A stretch of DNA of 64,000 nt from Mucilaginibacter rubeus (GCF_003286415.2 NZ_CP043450.1:5952001-6016000), one strand, 5' to 3'; numbered from the stretch's first letter, positions 35,606 to 45,510 are shown. The notes: generated by a model not told the origin, from the letters alone. Numbers and translations: made by a program.

Positions 35606-36625
35606 ATGACCCAAAGCAAGTTTTTATCATTACTGCTCCTGCTTTTTGTTTTCTCCTTTGTTTCAAAAGGACAATCAGCCCCAACCAATAAACTCGTTTC
35701 GCCGCGCATCAGGGTGATTATGGATAATGATTTCAGTGGCGACCCGGATGGCTTGTTTGCACTTACACATTTGGTACTGTCTCCATCTGTCGAAGTTAGA
35801 GGCATCATCGGCTCACACCTGAATGCTGCCGATGGATTCGACAGGTCAAAAACCCAGGCCGATAATGCTGCAAAAAAAGCAGCCGAGCTATTGGCTGTTT
35901 TAAAGATCAAAGACCAATTCCCCGTTATAGCCGGTTCTAACACGGCAATGCTAAACGATAGTACCCCGGTTAAAAGTAAAGCAGTCGACCTGATCATTAA
36001 AGAAGCATCACGCACAGATACCTCATTACCGCTATATATCCTTTGCGGCGCCGGACTCACCGAAATTGCTTCGGCAATATTAACCGAACCTAAAATTGCC
36101 GATAAACTTACACTCGTATGGATTGGCGGCCCCGAATACAGCGATCTTGCCCTGCCTCCACCAAACTATAGCAGCCCCGAGTACAATCTTAATATCGATA
36201 TCAACGCCGCAAGGGCGGTGTTCAACCACTCGCAATTAAAGCTTTGGCAAATCCCAAGAGATGGGTATCGCCAAGCCATATTGCCATACTCCGAATTACA
36301 GCTCAAAATAAAACCTCAGGGCGAAGCGGGCAAATACCTGGCCGGCGTACTCGAAACGTTGATGGGCCGCCTGCAGCAATATCATTTTAACCTCGGTGAA
36401 ACTTATATCTTAGGCGATAGTCCGCTGGTTTTGCTTACCGCCTTGCAATCATCCTTTGAGGCCGATCCTTCATCGAGCGAGTATATATTAAAACCTTGTC
36501 CGCTCATTAATGCGCAGGGCGGGTACGATTATAATGCACATGGCCGCAACATCCGCGTTTATCGCAGGCTGGATATTAACCTGATGTTTAATGATTTTTT
36601 TGCCAAGCTGGAACTCAATAAGTAA
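35606..36625 (+). CDS. Nucleoside hydrolase-like protein, exported
   Basis: Protein of 339 residues with a signal peptide (1-23). The calcium-binding DxDxxxDxD cluster of inosine-uridine hydrolases is seen as DNDFSGDPDG (40-49). Central IWIGGPEY and C-terminal YDYNAHGRNIRVYRRLD fit a ribohydrolase of the broader family. It would cleave the N-glycosidic bond of nucleosides in the periplasm. It is followed by the GH35-like gene after 100 bases on the same strand. The ATG at 35606 comes 85 bases after the repeat. Confidence 0.78.
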   Translation: MTQSKFLSLLLLLFVFSFVSKGQSAPTNKLVSPRIRVIMDNDFSGDPDGLFALTHLVLSPSVEVRGIIGSHLNAADGFDRSKTQADNAAKKAAELLAVLKIKDQFPVIAGSNTAMLNDSTPVKSKAVDLIIKEASRTDTSLPLYILCGAGLTEIASAILTEPKIADKLTLVWIGGPEYSDLALPPPNYSSPEYNLNIDINAARAVFNHSQLKLWQIPRDGYRQAILPYSELQLKIKPQGEAGKYLAGVLETLMGRLQQYHFNLGETYILGDSPLVLLTALQSSFEADPSSSEYILKPCPLINAQGGYDYNAHGRNIRVYRRLDINLMFNDFFAKLELNK

Positions 36626-36725
36626 AGGCGATAGCTGGTATATTTTCAACCATAATCGGTTTATTTAGTATTACCTTAAGCGCTGTTTTGTAATTATTTT
36701 GGCCTGATCATAACCCTTTGATATC

Positions 36726-38357
36726 ATGCTTAAAATAATTAGCAAAACAGCGCAGAACATTTTCCTGCTTGCTTTAATATTGATTGCAGGTGATAAAGCC
36801 CTTGCCCAAACCAATAATCCATCGTCACCCAAGCTTATCGAAAAAAATGGAAGGCACGCGTTTTTAGTTGATGGCAAACCGTTTTTGATGCTTGGCGGCC
36901 AGGCGCATAACTCAAGCGCATGGCCGACATTGATGCCAGGGGTATGGAAATCGGCAGAGGCGATGCACCTCAACACACTTGAAGTGCCCATTTACTGGGA
37001 ACAGATAGAACCTCAGCCCGGAAAGTTTGATTTTTCGCTGGTAGATACGCTGCTCACCCAGGCCCGGCAGCACAACGTTCATTTGGTGTTGCTATGGTTT
37101 GGTACCTGGAAAAACGGCAGCAACCATTACATCCCCGAATGGATGAAGCGTGATGCCGGGAAATACCCAAACATTACGGGTAAAACAGGCAAAGCAATTG
37201 ATTCGCCGTCCCCGCATTCAAAGGCTACATTGGAGGCTGATGTTAAAGCGTTTTCGGCAGTGATGCGATATCTGAAACAGGCCGACGCGCAGCATACCGT
37301 TATTATGGTTCAGGTTGAAAATGAGCCCGGCTCATGGGACACTGTTCGTGATTACTCGGCTGTGGCGCAAAAATTATTCGAAGCAGATGTCCCCGCGGGA
37401 CTGTTAAAACCAGCTATACTAAAAGCGTTAAATGTACCCGAAAACTCAAAAGGTACATGGGCCAAGGTTTTTGGCGACAGGGCCGATGAGTATTTCCAGG
37501 CCTGGTCTATTGCCCGTTTCATTGAACGAGTTGCGGCTGCCGGTAAAGCTGAATATCCGTTACCGTTGTATGTGAATGTGGCACTTCGCGATCCGCTCAC
37601 CAATCCACCTGCAACCCATTATGAAAGCGGCGGCGCTACAGATAACGTGATCCCGATCTGGAAAGCGGCGGCACCGTCTATCGATTTGCTTGCTCCTGAT
37701 ATTTACCTCTCCGGCAGCGAAAGGGTACTAAAAGTGATCGACCTGTATACCCGTGCAGATAACACCCTGTTTGTACCCGAAGCCGGTTTAATTGCAGATA
37801 ACGCCAAATACTTTTATGATGTTTTAGCCCATGGCGGCATAGGTTTCTCTCCTTTCGGGATAGATGATAATGGCGATGCTTCAAACGATGAACATTTGGC
37901 CGAACGCCTTGCTCCTTTTGCACAGGAATATGCTGTAGCAAGGCCAATGATGCGGGAACTGGCTCAATGGGCCTTTGAAGGTAAGATCAAAGCCGTTGTT
38001 GAACATGAAGACGGCGCGGAGCAAACCATTAAACTTGGCGAATGGGATGCGATTATAAAATTCGGCAATGGCCGCGGCGGTGAACTTAAGCCGAATAGGG
38101 ACCATAACGGCAAAGCTATGATAGTTACCCTTGACGAAAACAAATTCATCATGACCGGGACAAACTGTAGGATTACCTTCCATCCCGCAGGCGGCAATAC
38201 CGGCAGGGCATGGCAATACCTTAAAGTTGAAGAAGGCAGGTATAGCGATGGTATTTTTAAATCGCTTCGCATCCTTAATGGCGATGAAACTGATTGGGGT
38301 GGCCCCGCAATTGGAGATCAACCGAGGGTGCTGCGGATTTCGTTGGTGGTGAGGTAA
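36726..38357 (+). CDS. GH35-like glycoside hydrolase (DUF5597 type), secreted
   Basis: Protein of 543 residues with signal peptide (ending near ALAQ, residue 28). The clan GH-A TIM barrel has acid/base Glu200 in VENEPG and nucleophile Glu352 in FVPEAG. A C-terminal beta-rich domain (about 400-543) resembles DUF5597, found beside GH35-type galactosidases. It would act on beta-galactosides or related plant or bacterial glycans in the periplasm. It is convergent with the GH13 gene; a family A repeat lies between. Confidence 0.85.
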   Translation: MLKIISKTAQNIFLLALILIAGDKALAQTNNPSSPKLIEKNGRHAFLVDGKPFLMLGGQAHNSSAWPTLMPGVWKSAEAMHLNTLEVPIYWEQIEPQPGKFDFSLVDTLLTQARQHNVHLVLLWFGTWKNGSNHYIPEWMKRDAGKYPNITGKTGKAIDSPSPHSKATLEADVKAFSAVMRYLKQADAQHTVIMVQVENEPGSWDTVRDYSAVAQKLFEADVPAGLLKPAILKALNVPENSKGTWAKVFGDRADEYFQAWSIARFIERVAAAGKAEYPLPLYVNVALRDPLTNPPATHYESGGATDNVIPIWKAAAPSIDLLAPDIYLSGSERVLKVIDLYTRADNTLFVPEAGLIADNAKYFYDVLAHGGIGFSPFGIDDNGDASNDEHLAERLAPFAQEYAVARPMMRELAQWAFEGKIKAVVEHEDGAEQTIKLGEWDAIIKFGNGRGGELKPNRDHNGKAMIVTLDENKFIMTGTNCRITFHPAGGNTGRAWQYLKVEEGRYSDGIFKSLRILNGDETDWGGPAIGDQPRVLRISLVVR

Positions 38358-38387
38358 GATTAATATTTCAAAAATCCACTCCATAAA

Positions 38388-38482
38388 CGTCATTGCGAGG
38401 CACGAAGCAATCCCAAACTATACAGGGCGGATTTGCTTAACGACTCTGTTAATCGGGGATTGCTTCGTGCCTCGCAATGACG
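38388..38482. repeat. Palindromic repeat, family A copy 3
   Basis: Ends CGTCATTGCGAGG and CCTCGCAATGACG; next to them, GCACGAAGCAATCCC and GGGGATTGCTTCGTGC. Almost perfect dyad between convergent genes. Confidence 0.87.
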
Positions 38483-38498
38483 GCTTTTTATTATCCTC

Positions 38499-40238
38499 CT
38501 ATTTCACCTCATAAACCACAGCTTCATACGGCAGTAACGTACCGTTTTTTGATGGTTTTTGATAATTCCCTATTAAAACGTTCGCGTTGTTCAGATCGAT
38601 GCCCGTTTGTGTTGAGGCCGCCTTATTGGTGAAGTTAAGCAATACCAACAACTTCCTTCCGTTCAACTCTCGGGTGTAGGCATAAGTATCGGGGTTTTGC
38701 GCGTCGAGCAGGGTGTACTTTCCGTATACCAGCACCAGGTTATCTTTCCGGAGTTTTACTACCCGTCTAAAGTAATTTAAAATGCTGTTGGCATCTTTTT
38801 CCTGTGCTGCAGCGTTAATGTTTTTGTAATTGGGATTTACCTTTATCCAGGGAGTTCCTGTAGTAAATCCGGCATTTGCGGTATTGTTCCATTGAAATGG
38901 CGTACGACCATTATCCCGGCTTTCAAAAGCTATCCGTTTTAAATATGCAGGTAAATCGGCACCGATATTTTTCTGACGTTGGTACTCGTTCAACGTTTGC
39001 ACATCGCGGTAATCCTCAATTGTGGTAAAACCGGCATTGGTCATGCCCAGCTCGTCGCCATTGTAGTAGTAAGGCGTGCCACGCATGGTCATTAAAAAGG
39101 TAGTCAGCATTTTTGATGATAGCGCCCTAAACTCGGGGCTGTCATTCCCGAAGCGGCTTACCAACCGCGCCTGGTCATGGTTAGCGAGAAATATCGAAAG
39201 CCAGCCCTTTGCCGCAAAAGCACTATCCCATTTGGTAAATACCTGTTTTAAATGCGTTATGCTGTAACCTTCGGGCTTGGCAATATCTACCCCTTCAAAG
39301 GCATAAGCCATGTTCAATTCATTCCTGTCGGCGTCAACTAAATTATGCCCGTCTTCAAATGTATTGCCTGCACCTTCGGCCACGCTCATTACATTGTATT
39401 TGCTGAGCACTTCCCGGTTCATTTCCTGCAAGTAACCATGCAAATTGCCCTGTACCCCGTAATATTGGGTAAAGTTTTTTTCATACCCTTTTGGAAAAGC
39501 CGGGAAAGTGGTATCCTTTGCGGCAAACTGGAAAGCATCCAGCCGGAAACCGTCAATCCCTTTATCGGCCCAAAACTTCATAATGCCATATACTTCGTTC
39601 CTGAGCTTAGGATTCTCCCAATTAAGATCGGGTTGCTTACGCGAAAAATAATGCAGGTAATAGGCGTTGGTGAGCGAATCGTACCGCCAGGCATCATGGT
39701 TCACATCAAACAAACTATAACGGTATGCCGGCTTACCTTTCTCCGCATTCCACCAGTGATAATATTCGCGGTATGGACTGGTTCGTGAGCTCCTGCTTTG
39801 TTTAAACCATTCGTGTTCATCGCTGCTATGGTTTACCACCAGGTCCATAACCAGTTTTATACCACGGCTGTGCATGCCTTTAAGCAAAGCATCAAAATCG
39901 TCCATGGTACCAAAATCTTTCATGATGTTGCGGTAATCGCTTACATCATACCCGTTATCATCATTGGGCGAGCTATAAATGGGATTAAGCCAAACCACAT
40001 CAACCCCGAGGCTTTTGATATAATCCAGCTTGGAGATGATACCTTTCAGGTCGCCGATGCCATCCCCGTTATTGTCTTTAAAGCTGCGCGGATAAACCTG
40101 GTAAACTACTGCTTCTTTCCACCATTTGCGGTCGATAGTATCTGTTGCCCCCGGCTTATTCTGGGCATATCCTGAAAAGGCGCCAAGCATAAAAATAGCA
40201 AGCGCCATAAAACGGATGTAAAGTACGTTCATGATCAT
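38499..40238 (-). CDS. GH13 alpha-glucosidase, secreted
   Basis: Alpha-amylase family enzyme of 579 residues. The signal peptide is about 1-25. Nucleophile Asp234 in GFRLDAF, acid/base Glu288 in SVAEGAG, and the NHD motif in FLANHDQARL complete the triad. YDVSDYRNI and DLVVNHSSDEHEWF are typical of oligo-1,6-glucosidases and alpha-glucosidases. It would cut alpha-linked gluco-oligosaccharides. The signal peptide suggests periplasmic action; the alternative start at 40232 makes no real difference. It is convergent with the GH35-like gene and divergent from the outer-membrane protein gene. Confidence 0.93.
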   Translation of the reverse strand: MIMNVLYIRFMALAIFMLGAFSGYAQNKPGATDTIDRKWWKEAVVYQVYPRSFKDNNGDGIGDLKGIISKLDYIKSLGVDVVWLNPIYSSPNDDNGYDVSDYRNIMKDFGTMDDFDALLKGMHSRGIKLVMDLVVNHSSDEHEWFKQSRSSRTSPYREYYHWWNAEKGKPAYRYSLFDVNHDAWRYDSLTNAYYLHYFSRKQPDLNWENPKLRNEVYGIMKFWADKGIDGFRLDAFQFAAKDTTFPAFPKGYEKNFTQYYGVQGNLHGYLQEMNREVLSKYNVMSVAEGAGNTFEDGHNLVDADRNELNMAYAFEGVDIAKPEGYSITHLKQVFTKWDSAFAAKGWLSIFLANHDQARLVSRFGNDSPEFRALSSKMLTTFLMTMRGTPYYYNGDELGMTNAGFTTIEDYRDVQTLNEYQRQKNIGADLPAYLKRIAFESRDNGRTPFQWNNTANAGFTTGTPWIKVNPNYKNINAAAQEKDANSILNYFRRVVKLRKDNLVLVYGKYTLLDAQNPDTYAYTRELNGRKLLVLLNFTNKAASTQTGIDLNNANVLIGNYQKPSKNGTLLPYEAVVYEVK

Positions 40239-40471
40239 AATCGGTTTAAGAATTTAGCGGGACAGAACTGATTTTCTGCGGTTTATAACAAGAGCATATT
40301 AAGGTAGTAATATTTAACCGAAACATCAAATAACGCAGCTAAAGCCATCGGCTTAACGCGCCCGGAAATTTAAGTTTCAAACATTATGACTGTTTGAGGG
40401 TTTAAATTGAGCTAACACCCATCACAATTAACAGTTAATAAATTGAACTTTAAATATTTATACAAGTTAGC

Positions 40472-41818
40472 GTGCATCACAAACCACTACATAAAATTTC
40501 TATCCTGCTTTTAAAGACAGCTTTATTGATACTATTTACAGGTATGGCGGCACATGGTATTGCCCAGGTACAGGTACCTGCCGATTCGGTTAAGGCCGAT
40601 TCTCTCCGCATTAAAGAAAAGGAGGTACAGCCGGCAAAACCTACCGATACCTTATACAAACAATATGACTTTGGCGACCTTGTGCGCAACATACTGCATC
40701 CCGGCCGACCGGCAGACGCGCCAAATAAAAAATCATCGGGCATTACTATTATTCCCAATGTAGCATCTAACCCTACTATCGGGTCGCAAATTGGCATTAA
40801 AGCTGTGGCCGGTAAAAAATTAGGGACCGATCCCAATACCTTGCTATCAGTAGCGGCTACTTCAGCCTCTATTACCACCAAAGGGATCATTTACTTTTAT
40901 ATCAATCACAACATATATACACCGGGTAATAAATGGAATTTTCAGGGCAATTTGGTTGCAGCCAAAACGGTATCGCCCGATTATGGTTTGGGAATTGGCC
41001 AGGCATCAAGCGGCAGCGAAGCCGATCAGGTGCTGGCCAATCCCGAGCGTAAAGGCCGGGCCCTGCATTCGCAATACTACAATATCAGGGAAAAGGTATA
41101 TAAAGAAATTGACAAGGGGCTGTTCCTGGGTGCAGGCGCGTCTTTTGATATCAGGCGAAAAATTGAGGATACCAAATCAACCACCGATTTTACACCCTAC
41201 AACATTTACAGCGACCGGCATGGCTTTGCCCGCGATCACTACGCTGCAAACGGCCTGCTTTTTAACCTGCAATACACCACCCGTGATAATCAAAACCGGG
41301 CATATCGTGGCATTTATGTAGATGCGGGCTTCCGCGTTAACCAAAGCTGGATGGGTAGCTCAAAAAACGCGGTACAATTTACTACCGATTTCAGGAAGTA
41401 TTTCAGCCTGTCAGAAACAAACCCTGAGCATGTTGTAGCTTTCTGGAACTGGGGCTCATACCTCATTAGTGGCAATATCCCTTATCTGGAGTTGCCTGGT
41501 ACAGGTAAAGATCCAAGTTTCAGGAGTGGCCGGGGCTATGTTGTACAATACTTTAAAGGCACGCAATACAACTACTCAGAAGTGGAATACCGTTTCCCGA
41601 TACTGCGGAACAAGTTTATAAGCGGCGTGGCATTTGCCAACCTGCAAACCACCAATGATGAGTCGGGCACTAAAATATTTCAGGTGTGGCAGCCGGGCTA
41701 TGGCGGCGGTTTGCGGGTATTATTTAACAAAGCTACCCGTACTAACCTTTGCCTTGATTATGCCTTTGGCAGGTATGGTTCAAAAGGGTTCTTTTTGGGC
41801 TTGAATGAGGCATTTTAA
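40472..41818 (+). CDS. Omp85/BamA-like outer membrane beta-barrel protein, GTG start
   Basis: Protein of 448 residues starting with GTG at 40472. A signal peptide ends near GIAQ (about 32). The mature protein begins with a disordered region and has a C-terminal barrel with alternating aromatic residues. It ends in Phe (GLNEAF), the classic outer-membrane signal. Blocks such as RGIYVDAGFRVNQSWMG and VEYRFPILRNKFISGVAFA resemble the surface-antigen domain of Omp85 proteins. No POTRA domains are evident, so it is not a canonical BamA. Role could be transport or insertion of another protein. It is convergent with the 41877 gene through a strong terminator. Confidence 0.72.
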   Translation: MHHKPLHKISILLLKTALLILFTGMAAHGIAQVQVPADSVKADSLRIKEKEVQPAKPTDTLYKQYDFGDLVRNILHPGRPADAPNKKSSGITIIPNVASNPTIGSQIGIKAVAGKKLGTDPNTLLSVAATSASITTKGIIYFYINHNIYTPGNKWNFQGNLVAAKTVSPDYGLGIGQASSGSEADQVLANPERKGRALHSQYYNIREKVYKEIDKGLFLGAGASFDIRRKIEDTKSTTDFTPYNIYSDRHGFARDHYAANGLLFNLQYTTRDNQNRAYRGIYVDAGFRVNQSWMGSSKNAVQFTTDFRKYFSLSETNPEHVVAFWNWGSYLISGNIPYLELPGTGKDPSFRSGRGYVVQYFKGTQYNYSEVEYRFPILRNKFISGVAFANLQTTNDESGTKIFQVWQPGYGGGLRVLFNKATRTNLCLDYAFGRYGSKGFFLGLNEAF

Positions 41819-41859
41819 AACAAAACAGCCTTCGGTTAATGACCGGAGGCTGTTTTGTT
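41819..41859. terminator. Bidirectional terminator
   Basis: 18-bp stem from AACAAAACAGCC to GGCTGTTTTGTT with a five-base loop; the A-rich and T-rich flanks serve both strands. It sits between the convergent genes ending at 41818 and 41877. Confidence 0.93.
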
Positions 41860-41876
41860 AAATGTCCTGATACAAC

Positions 41877-42596
41877 CTACTTAGTATAAATAGCAAACTT
41901 TGTATTTTTAAGATTAAGCGGCGTCATCGACTTAATGTCTTTCCTTTTGATGGCGCTGTTTAGTTGATCAGCTATTACCAACTGTTTATTGTTGATCAAT
42001 ATCGAATCCTTAGCCGATGAAATTGCTATCCATCCCGTTTTATCAACAATATAAAGCTTATCATCAATCCTGATCAATACATCCTGGTTACCTGATTTTG
42101 CTTCAGTTAGTTTATCGGCAAACGTTTTTCCCGCTTTAACCGAATCAAAATTCTTCAGCACATTGCTATAGCCCAGATCGGTAACTAAATTGTTTATCAG
42201 CTTTGAAAAAGAATCTGATCCTGAAGCGCCTGTTTTATCCAGTCCAAAATACATTAGAGCTTTTGCACCGTTCGATAAATTTCCCCAGTGTTCGCTTTGT
42301 ATGATATTATTATAACCCTTCTTTGAGATCTTCAATTTAAATTTCATCTCGCCATCGGCCGGGAAATTAAGCGTAACCTTATAGTAACCATTCGCATCTG
42401 TTTTGCCCAGCAGCTGTTCATCGGCTCCATAGATGGCGGCGGCTTCAATTGGCTGCAGCGTTTTTGAATCAACAACCAAACCGGCTATGTTGATATTTCT
42501 TGTTACTCCGTCCCTCATTTTGGCAAGTAACTGCGTGGCTGTAAGTATCGAAAGCAATGCAACAAGAGAGAACCTTGCTATTAAAATTTTATTCAT
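41877..42596 (-). CDS. Secreted protein with a carboxypeptidase-regulatory-like domain
   Basis: Protein of 239 residues with an N-terminal signal peptide (FSLVALLSILTATQLLA, ending near residue 25). Residues about 36-112 carry a beta-sandwich of the CarboxypepD_reg type: IAGLVVDSKTLQPIEAAAIYG and KTDANGYYKVTLNFPADG. The C-terminal part is unrecognised. Such domains often occur in outer-membrane or surface proteins of Bacteroidota. It is divergent from blaI, so its promoter shares the 168-base gap with the BlaI operator; it could be controlled by it, but the operator sits close to the blaI side. Confidence 0.7.
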   Translation of the reverse strand: MNKILIARFSLVALLSILTATQLLAKMRDGVTRNINIAGLVVDSKTLQPIEAAAIYGADEQLLGKTDANGYYKVTLNFPADGEMKFKLKISKKGYNNIIQSEHWGNLSNGAKALMYFGLDKTGASGSDSFSKLINNLVTDLGYSNVLKNFDSVKAGKTFADKLTEAKSGNQDVLIRIDDKLYIVDKTGWIAISSAKDSILINNKQLVIADQLNSAIKRKDIKSMTPLNLKNTKFAIYTK

Positions 42597-42691
42597 GATA
42601 GTATTTAAGTTGGCAATGAAGATAAAATATTAACCATAAAAGGGCAAAAACTTCTATACTTTCCAATGTTTTAAACCACAACTCCTAACAA

Positions 42692-42738
42692 ATTAGTACA
42701 AATACTAATAAATTAGTTGCAATACTAATTTATTAGTA
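42692..42738. promoter_or_regulatory. BlaI-type operator array
   Basis: Five alternating heptamers ATTAGTA and TACTAAT begin at 42692, 42703, 42712, 42723 and 42732, about one helical turn apart (42712 has one mismatch). The last four form a perfect 17-bp inverted repeat (42701-42717, 42724-42740) around TGCAAT. TACTA cores match those known for MecI and BlaI operators. The array covers the -33 and spacer of the blaI promoter. Confidence 0.75.
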
Positions 42739-42747
42739 TTAAGTTTG
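42717..42747 (+). promoter_or_regulatory. blaI promoter
   Basis: -33 TTG (42717-42719) in the middle of the operator, -7 TAAGTTTG (42740-42747), spaced 20 bases: full match. The ATG is at 42765, so the leader is about 11 bases. Confidence 0.72.
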
Positions 42748-42764
42748 TTTATACCTCATAACCA

Positions 42765-43127
42765 ATGCAAAAATTAGCCAAACGCGAAGAGCAGATCATG
42801 CAGGCCGTATGGACCCTGGAAAAAGCAGTGATCAAAGACATTATACAGGAACTTCCCGAACCTAAACCTCATTACAACTCGGTGGCAACCATGGTCAAGA
42901 TCCTTGAGGAAAAAGGATTTCTTGCCCATGATACCATTGGTAATATTTACCAGTATTACCCGGCCATATCAAAAGAGGAATATCAGAAACATGCCATGAA
43001 AGACATCGTGAGCCAGTATTTTGATAATTCCTATCCACGGATGCTGGCTTTTTTCGCCAAAGAAGAAAAGATCACCGAAGATGAACTGAATGATATTATA
43101 ACCATCATCAAATCCAACAAAAAATGA
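42765..43127 (+). CDS. blaI: BlaI/MecI/CopY-family repressor
   Basis: Winged-helix repressor of 120 residues. The pattern LAKREEQIMQAVWTLEKAVIKDI and PHYNSVATMVKILEEKGFLAHDTIGNIYQYYPAIS is that of BlaI and MecI. The C-terminal half is a dimerisation helix. It should bind the array at 42692 and repress itself, blaR1 and the S41 gene until cleaved by BlaR1. Its stop overlaps the blaR1 ATG (ATGA). Start chosen at the first ATG after the promoter. Confidence 0.92.
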   Translation: MQKLAKREEQIMQAVWTLEKAVIKDIIQELPEPKPHYNSVATMVKILEEKGFLAHDTIGNIYQYYPAISKEEYQKHAMKDIVSQYFDNSYPRMLAFFAKEEKITEDELNDIITIIKSNKK

Positions 43128-45469
43128 TACCCTATCTGCTGTATGTAGCCCTGCTGCTGGCGGTTTGTTTATTGTTTTACAAACTATTGCTGCAACGCGA
43201 AACGTTTTACCGTTTAAATAGGTACACGCTGCTATGTTGTTTAGGATTCTGCTTTCTGATCCCACTTATACACCCGCCTGCTCAATGGTCGGCACAAAAC
43301 GCCGAAAAGCCCATTAGCCAGCCTGTTGTGATACAGCAAGTACAAGAACCTCCAATATCTGAAGTCGGGTTAGAAGACGGCCCAACACTGAAAACGACCT
43401 TAACTCCCGAACAACCTAAACCCGCACAAACCATCACCGCTAAACCCACGCCCTCATTTACCTTATCGGCAGCACAAGTTATCAAATGGCTGTTGATACT
43501 TTACTGGGCAGGCGTAGCTATATTCAGCTTAAATCTTTTGGTACAGATTGGCAGTACCTTATACCAGGCATTTACCAATCCATTTATTACTGACGGACGG
43601 TATCGCATTGTCGAACTCAACGGTAATAAGGTGCCTTGTTCCTTTTTCAATTATATCTTCATCAATCCGGCCGCGTACGATTGGGATACCTACAGCCAGA
43701 TCCTGCTGCATGAAAAAGTTCATGCCAAGCAGCTGCATAGCCTGGATATCATGCTGGCCGAGCTTTGCATTATATTTCAATGGTTTAACCCGCTTGCCTG
43801 GTTGTACCGCAAGGAAATTGAGAACAACCTCGAATACCTTACAGACACGGCCGTTTTAAACCATGCGGATACGGACAGGGCTGCTTATCAGCTGAGTTTG
43901 CTTAAAGTATCCGCACCTGAGTTTTCCCTGCGGATAGCTACCAATTACAATCAATCGCTTCTGAAAAAACGTATTGCCATGATGAACGCCAAACGATCAA
44001 ACCTGCATATTTTATGGAAGTATTTCACCTTGATCCCGCTGTTTTGCCTATTTATTTGCGCGCTTAATCAGCCTGCTAACAGCGCCCAGTCAACTAACAG
44101 TTCGGCATCTTTCATCAAACCAGCGGCCAATAATGCATCAGCATATAAAAACTTTGATGCCGAAGTGGAAGGTTATTGGTTTGCGGCCCGCGATGGTGAC
44201 AATATGAATATGGATTTCAAAGTCACTACCAAAGGCCACAACTGGAACTATAATTCATTTAATGTTCCTATGAAAGACCTTTCGTCGATGCCCCGAAAAC
44301 AAAAAGGTGATTTTACGCTAACCCGTGATGCGGGCACCATTCTGTTCAACGGTAAATTTGACGGAGATGAAGGTCTTGGCCGCTTTAAACTTAAGCCCAA
44401 TAAAGCTTATGTAGACCTACTACAAAAAGAAGGAATCGAACAAATAGAAATCCATGAGCTCCTTGACCTGTTATTAACCGACGTACAGAAAGATTACCTT
44501 GAAAAACTTCAAAAGTATGGCTATACCGCCACAAAAGTTCATGATTTAACCGCGATACGATATTTTGGCGGCGATGAAAATGATATGAGGTTTTGGCGGG
44601 CGCAATACAAGGACATCACGCTAAGCGATCTCACCCGCATCAAAATAAATAAACTGGACAGCTCATTTGTATCTGAAATGCGTAATGCCGGATACCCGAA
44701 CCTAACCATAGAGCAATTAACAAGCTTTAAACTACAAAAAATAACACCCGATTACATTCGCAGCATTGCAAGCGCCCGTAAAGCGGGACGAAAACAGGGC
44801 GATACAACCAGTTTACTTCCTCCGGCCGATGAGCTTTTATCGGCAAGGAACGCTAAGGTTGACAGCGCATACATTCGAGGTTTAATAAGCGCCGGGTATA
44901 ACCTTACAGGTTCGCAACTTCATTCCTTTAAAGCATTCAATATAACGCTTCAGTTTATTGATAGCCTTAAAACAATGGGCTATAGCAATCTTTCGTTCGC
45001 AAATACGATAGGCCTGCGCGGTCAAAACGTTACTGTAGATTTCATAAAGCAATACAGAGCCATTGGCTTCAATGATATCCCGGCAGAATATCTATCAAGC
45101 TTTAAATATTACAATATCACTCCTGAGTTCATTAAAAGTTATCAAAACATGGGCTACAAGGATATTAAAGCCTCAGAACTGGTTCTTATCAAAATGCGGG
45201 GTATCACGGCTGATTATATTAAGAGCTTTCAAAGCCTGGGTTATAACGATATCGAACTGGCCGACATCATCAGCATGAAGCACGAAAATATTACACCCAG
45301 CTTTATCAAAGGATTTAATGACCTCGGGTTTAAGAATGTGCCGGTAAAGGATCTAATCCTGCTTAAAACGTCGGACGTTACCCCGGAGTATGTGAGCTCC
45401 ATGAAACAGAAAGGCCTCAATTCAAAAGACCTGCGCAAATACATCAATCTTAAAAATTCATTCAATTAA
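43124..45469 (+). CDS. blaR1: BlaR1-like M56 metallopeptidase with 29-residue repeats
   Basis: Membrane sensor-protease of 781 residues. N-terminal membrane spans at about 1-20, 35-48 and 107-130 surround a cytoplasmic M56 zinc peptidase domain with HEKVH (near 196) and ENNLEYLTDTAVL. Another span is at about 298-318. The remaining part is periplasmic and lacks a penicillin-binding transpeptidase domain. From about residue 450 to 779 it contains nine or ten helical repeats of 29 residues with the pattern TPEFIKSYQNMGYKDI. The signal it detects is therefore not necessarily a beta-lactam. It would cleave BlaI. The S41 gene follows after 41 bases. Confidence 0.9.
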   Translation: MIPYLLYVALLLAVCLLFYKLLLQRETFYRLNRYTLLCCLGFCFLIPLIHPPAQWSAQNAEKPISQPVVIQQVQEPPISEVGLEDGPTLKTTLTPEQPKPAQTITAKPTPSFTLSAAQVIKWLLILYWAGVAIFSLNLLVQIGSTLYQAFTNPFITDGRYRIVELNGNKVPCSFFNYIFINPAAYDWDTYSQILLHEKVHAKQLHSLDIMLAELCIIFQWFNPLAWLYRKEIENNLEYLTDTAVLNHADTDRAAYQLSLLKVSAPEFSLRIATNYNQSLLKKRIAMMNAKRSNLHILWKYFTLIPLFCLFICALNQPANSAQSTNSSASFIKPAANNASAYKNFDAEVEGYWFAARDGDNMNMDFKVTTKGHNWNYNSFNVPMKDLSSMPRKQKGDFTLTRDAGTILFNGKFDGDEGLGRFKLKPNKAYVDLLQKEGIEQIEIHELLDLLLTDVQKDYLEKLQKYGYTATKVHDLTAIRYFGGDENDMRFWRAQYKDITLSDLTRIKINKLDSSFVSEMRNAGYPNLTIEQLTSFKLQKITPDYIRSIASARKAGRKQGDTTSLLPPADELLSARNAKVDSAYIRGLISAGYNLTGSQLHSFKAFNITLQFIDSLKTMGYSNLSFANTIGLRGQNVTVDFIKQYRAIGFNDIPAEYLSSFKYYNITPEFIKSYQNMGYKDIKASELVLIKMRGITADYIKSFQSLGYNDIELADIISMKHENITPSFIKGFNDLGFKNVPVKDLILLKTSDVTPEYVSSMKQKGLNSKDLRKYINLKNSFN

Positions 45470-45510
45470 TGTAAGCTAAAACAACTATCCACCTCCTAAA
45501 CCAAACAACT

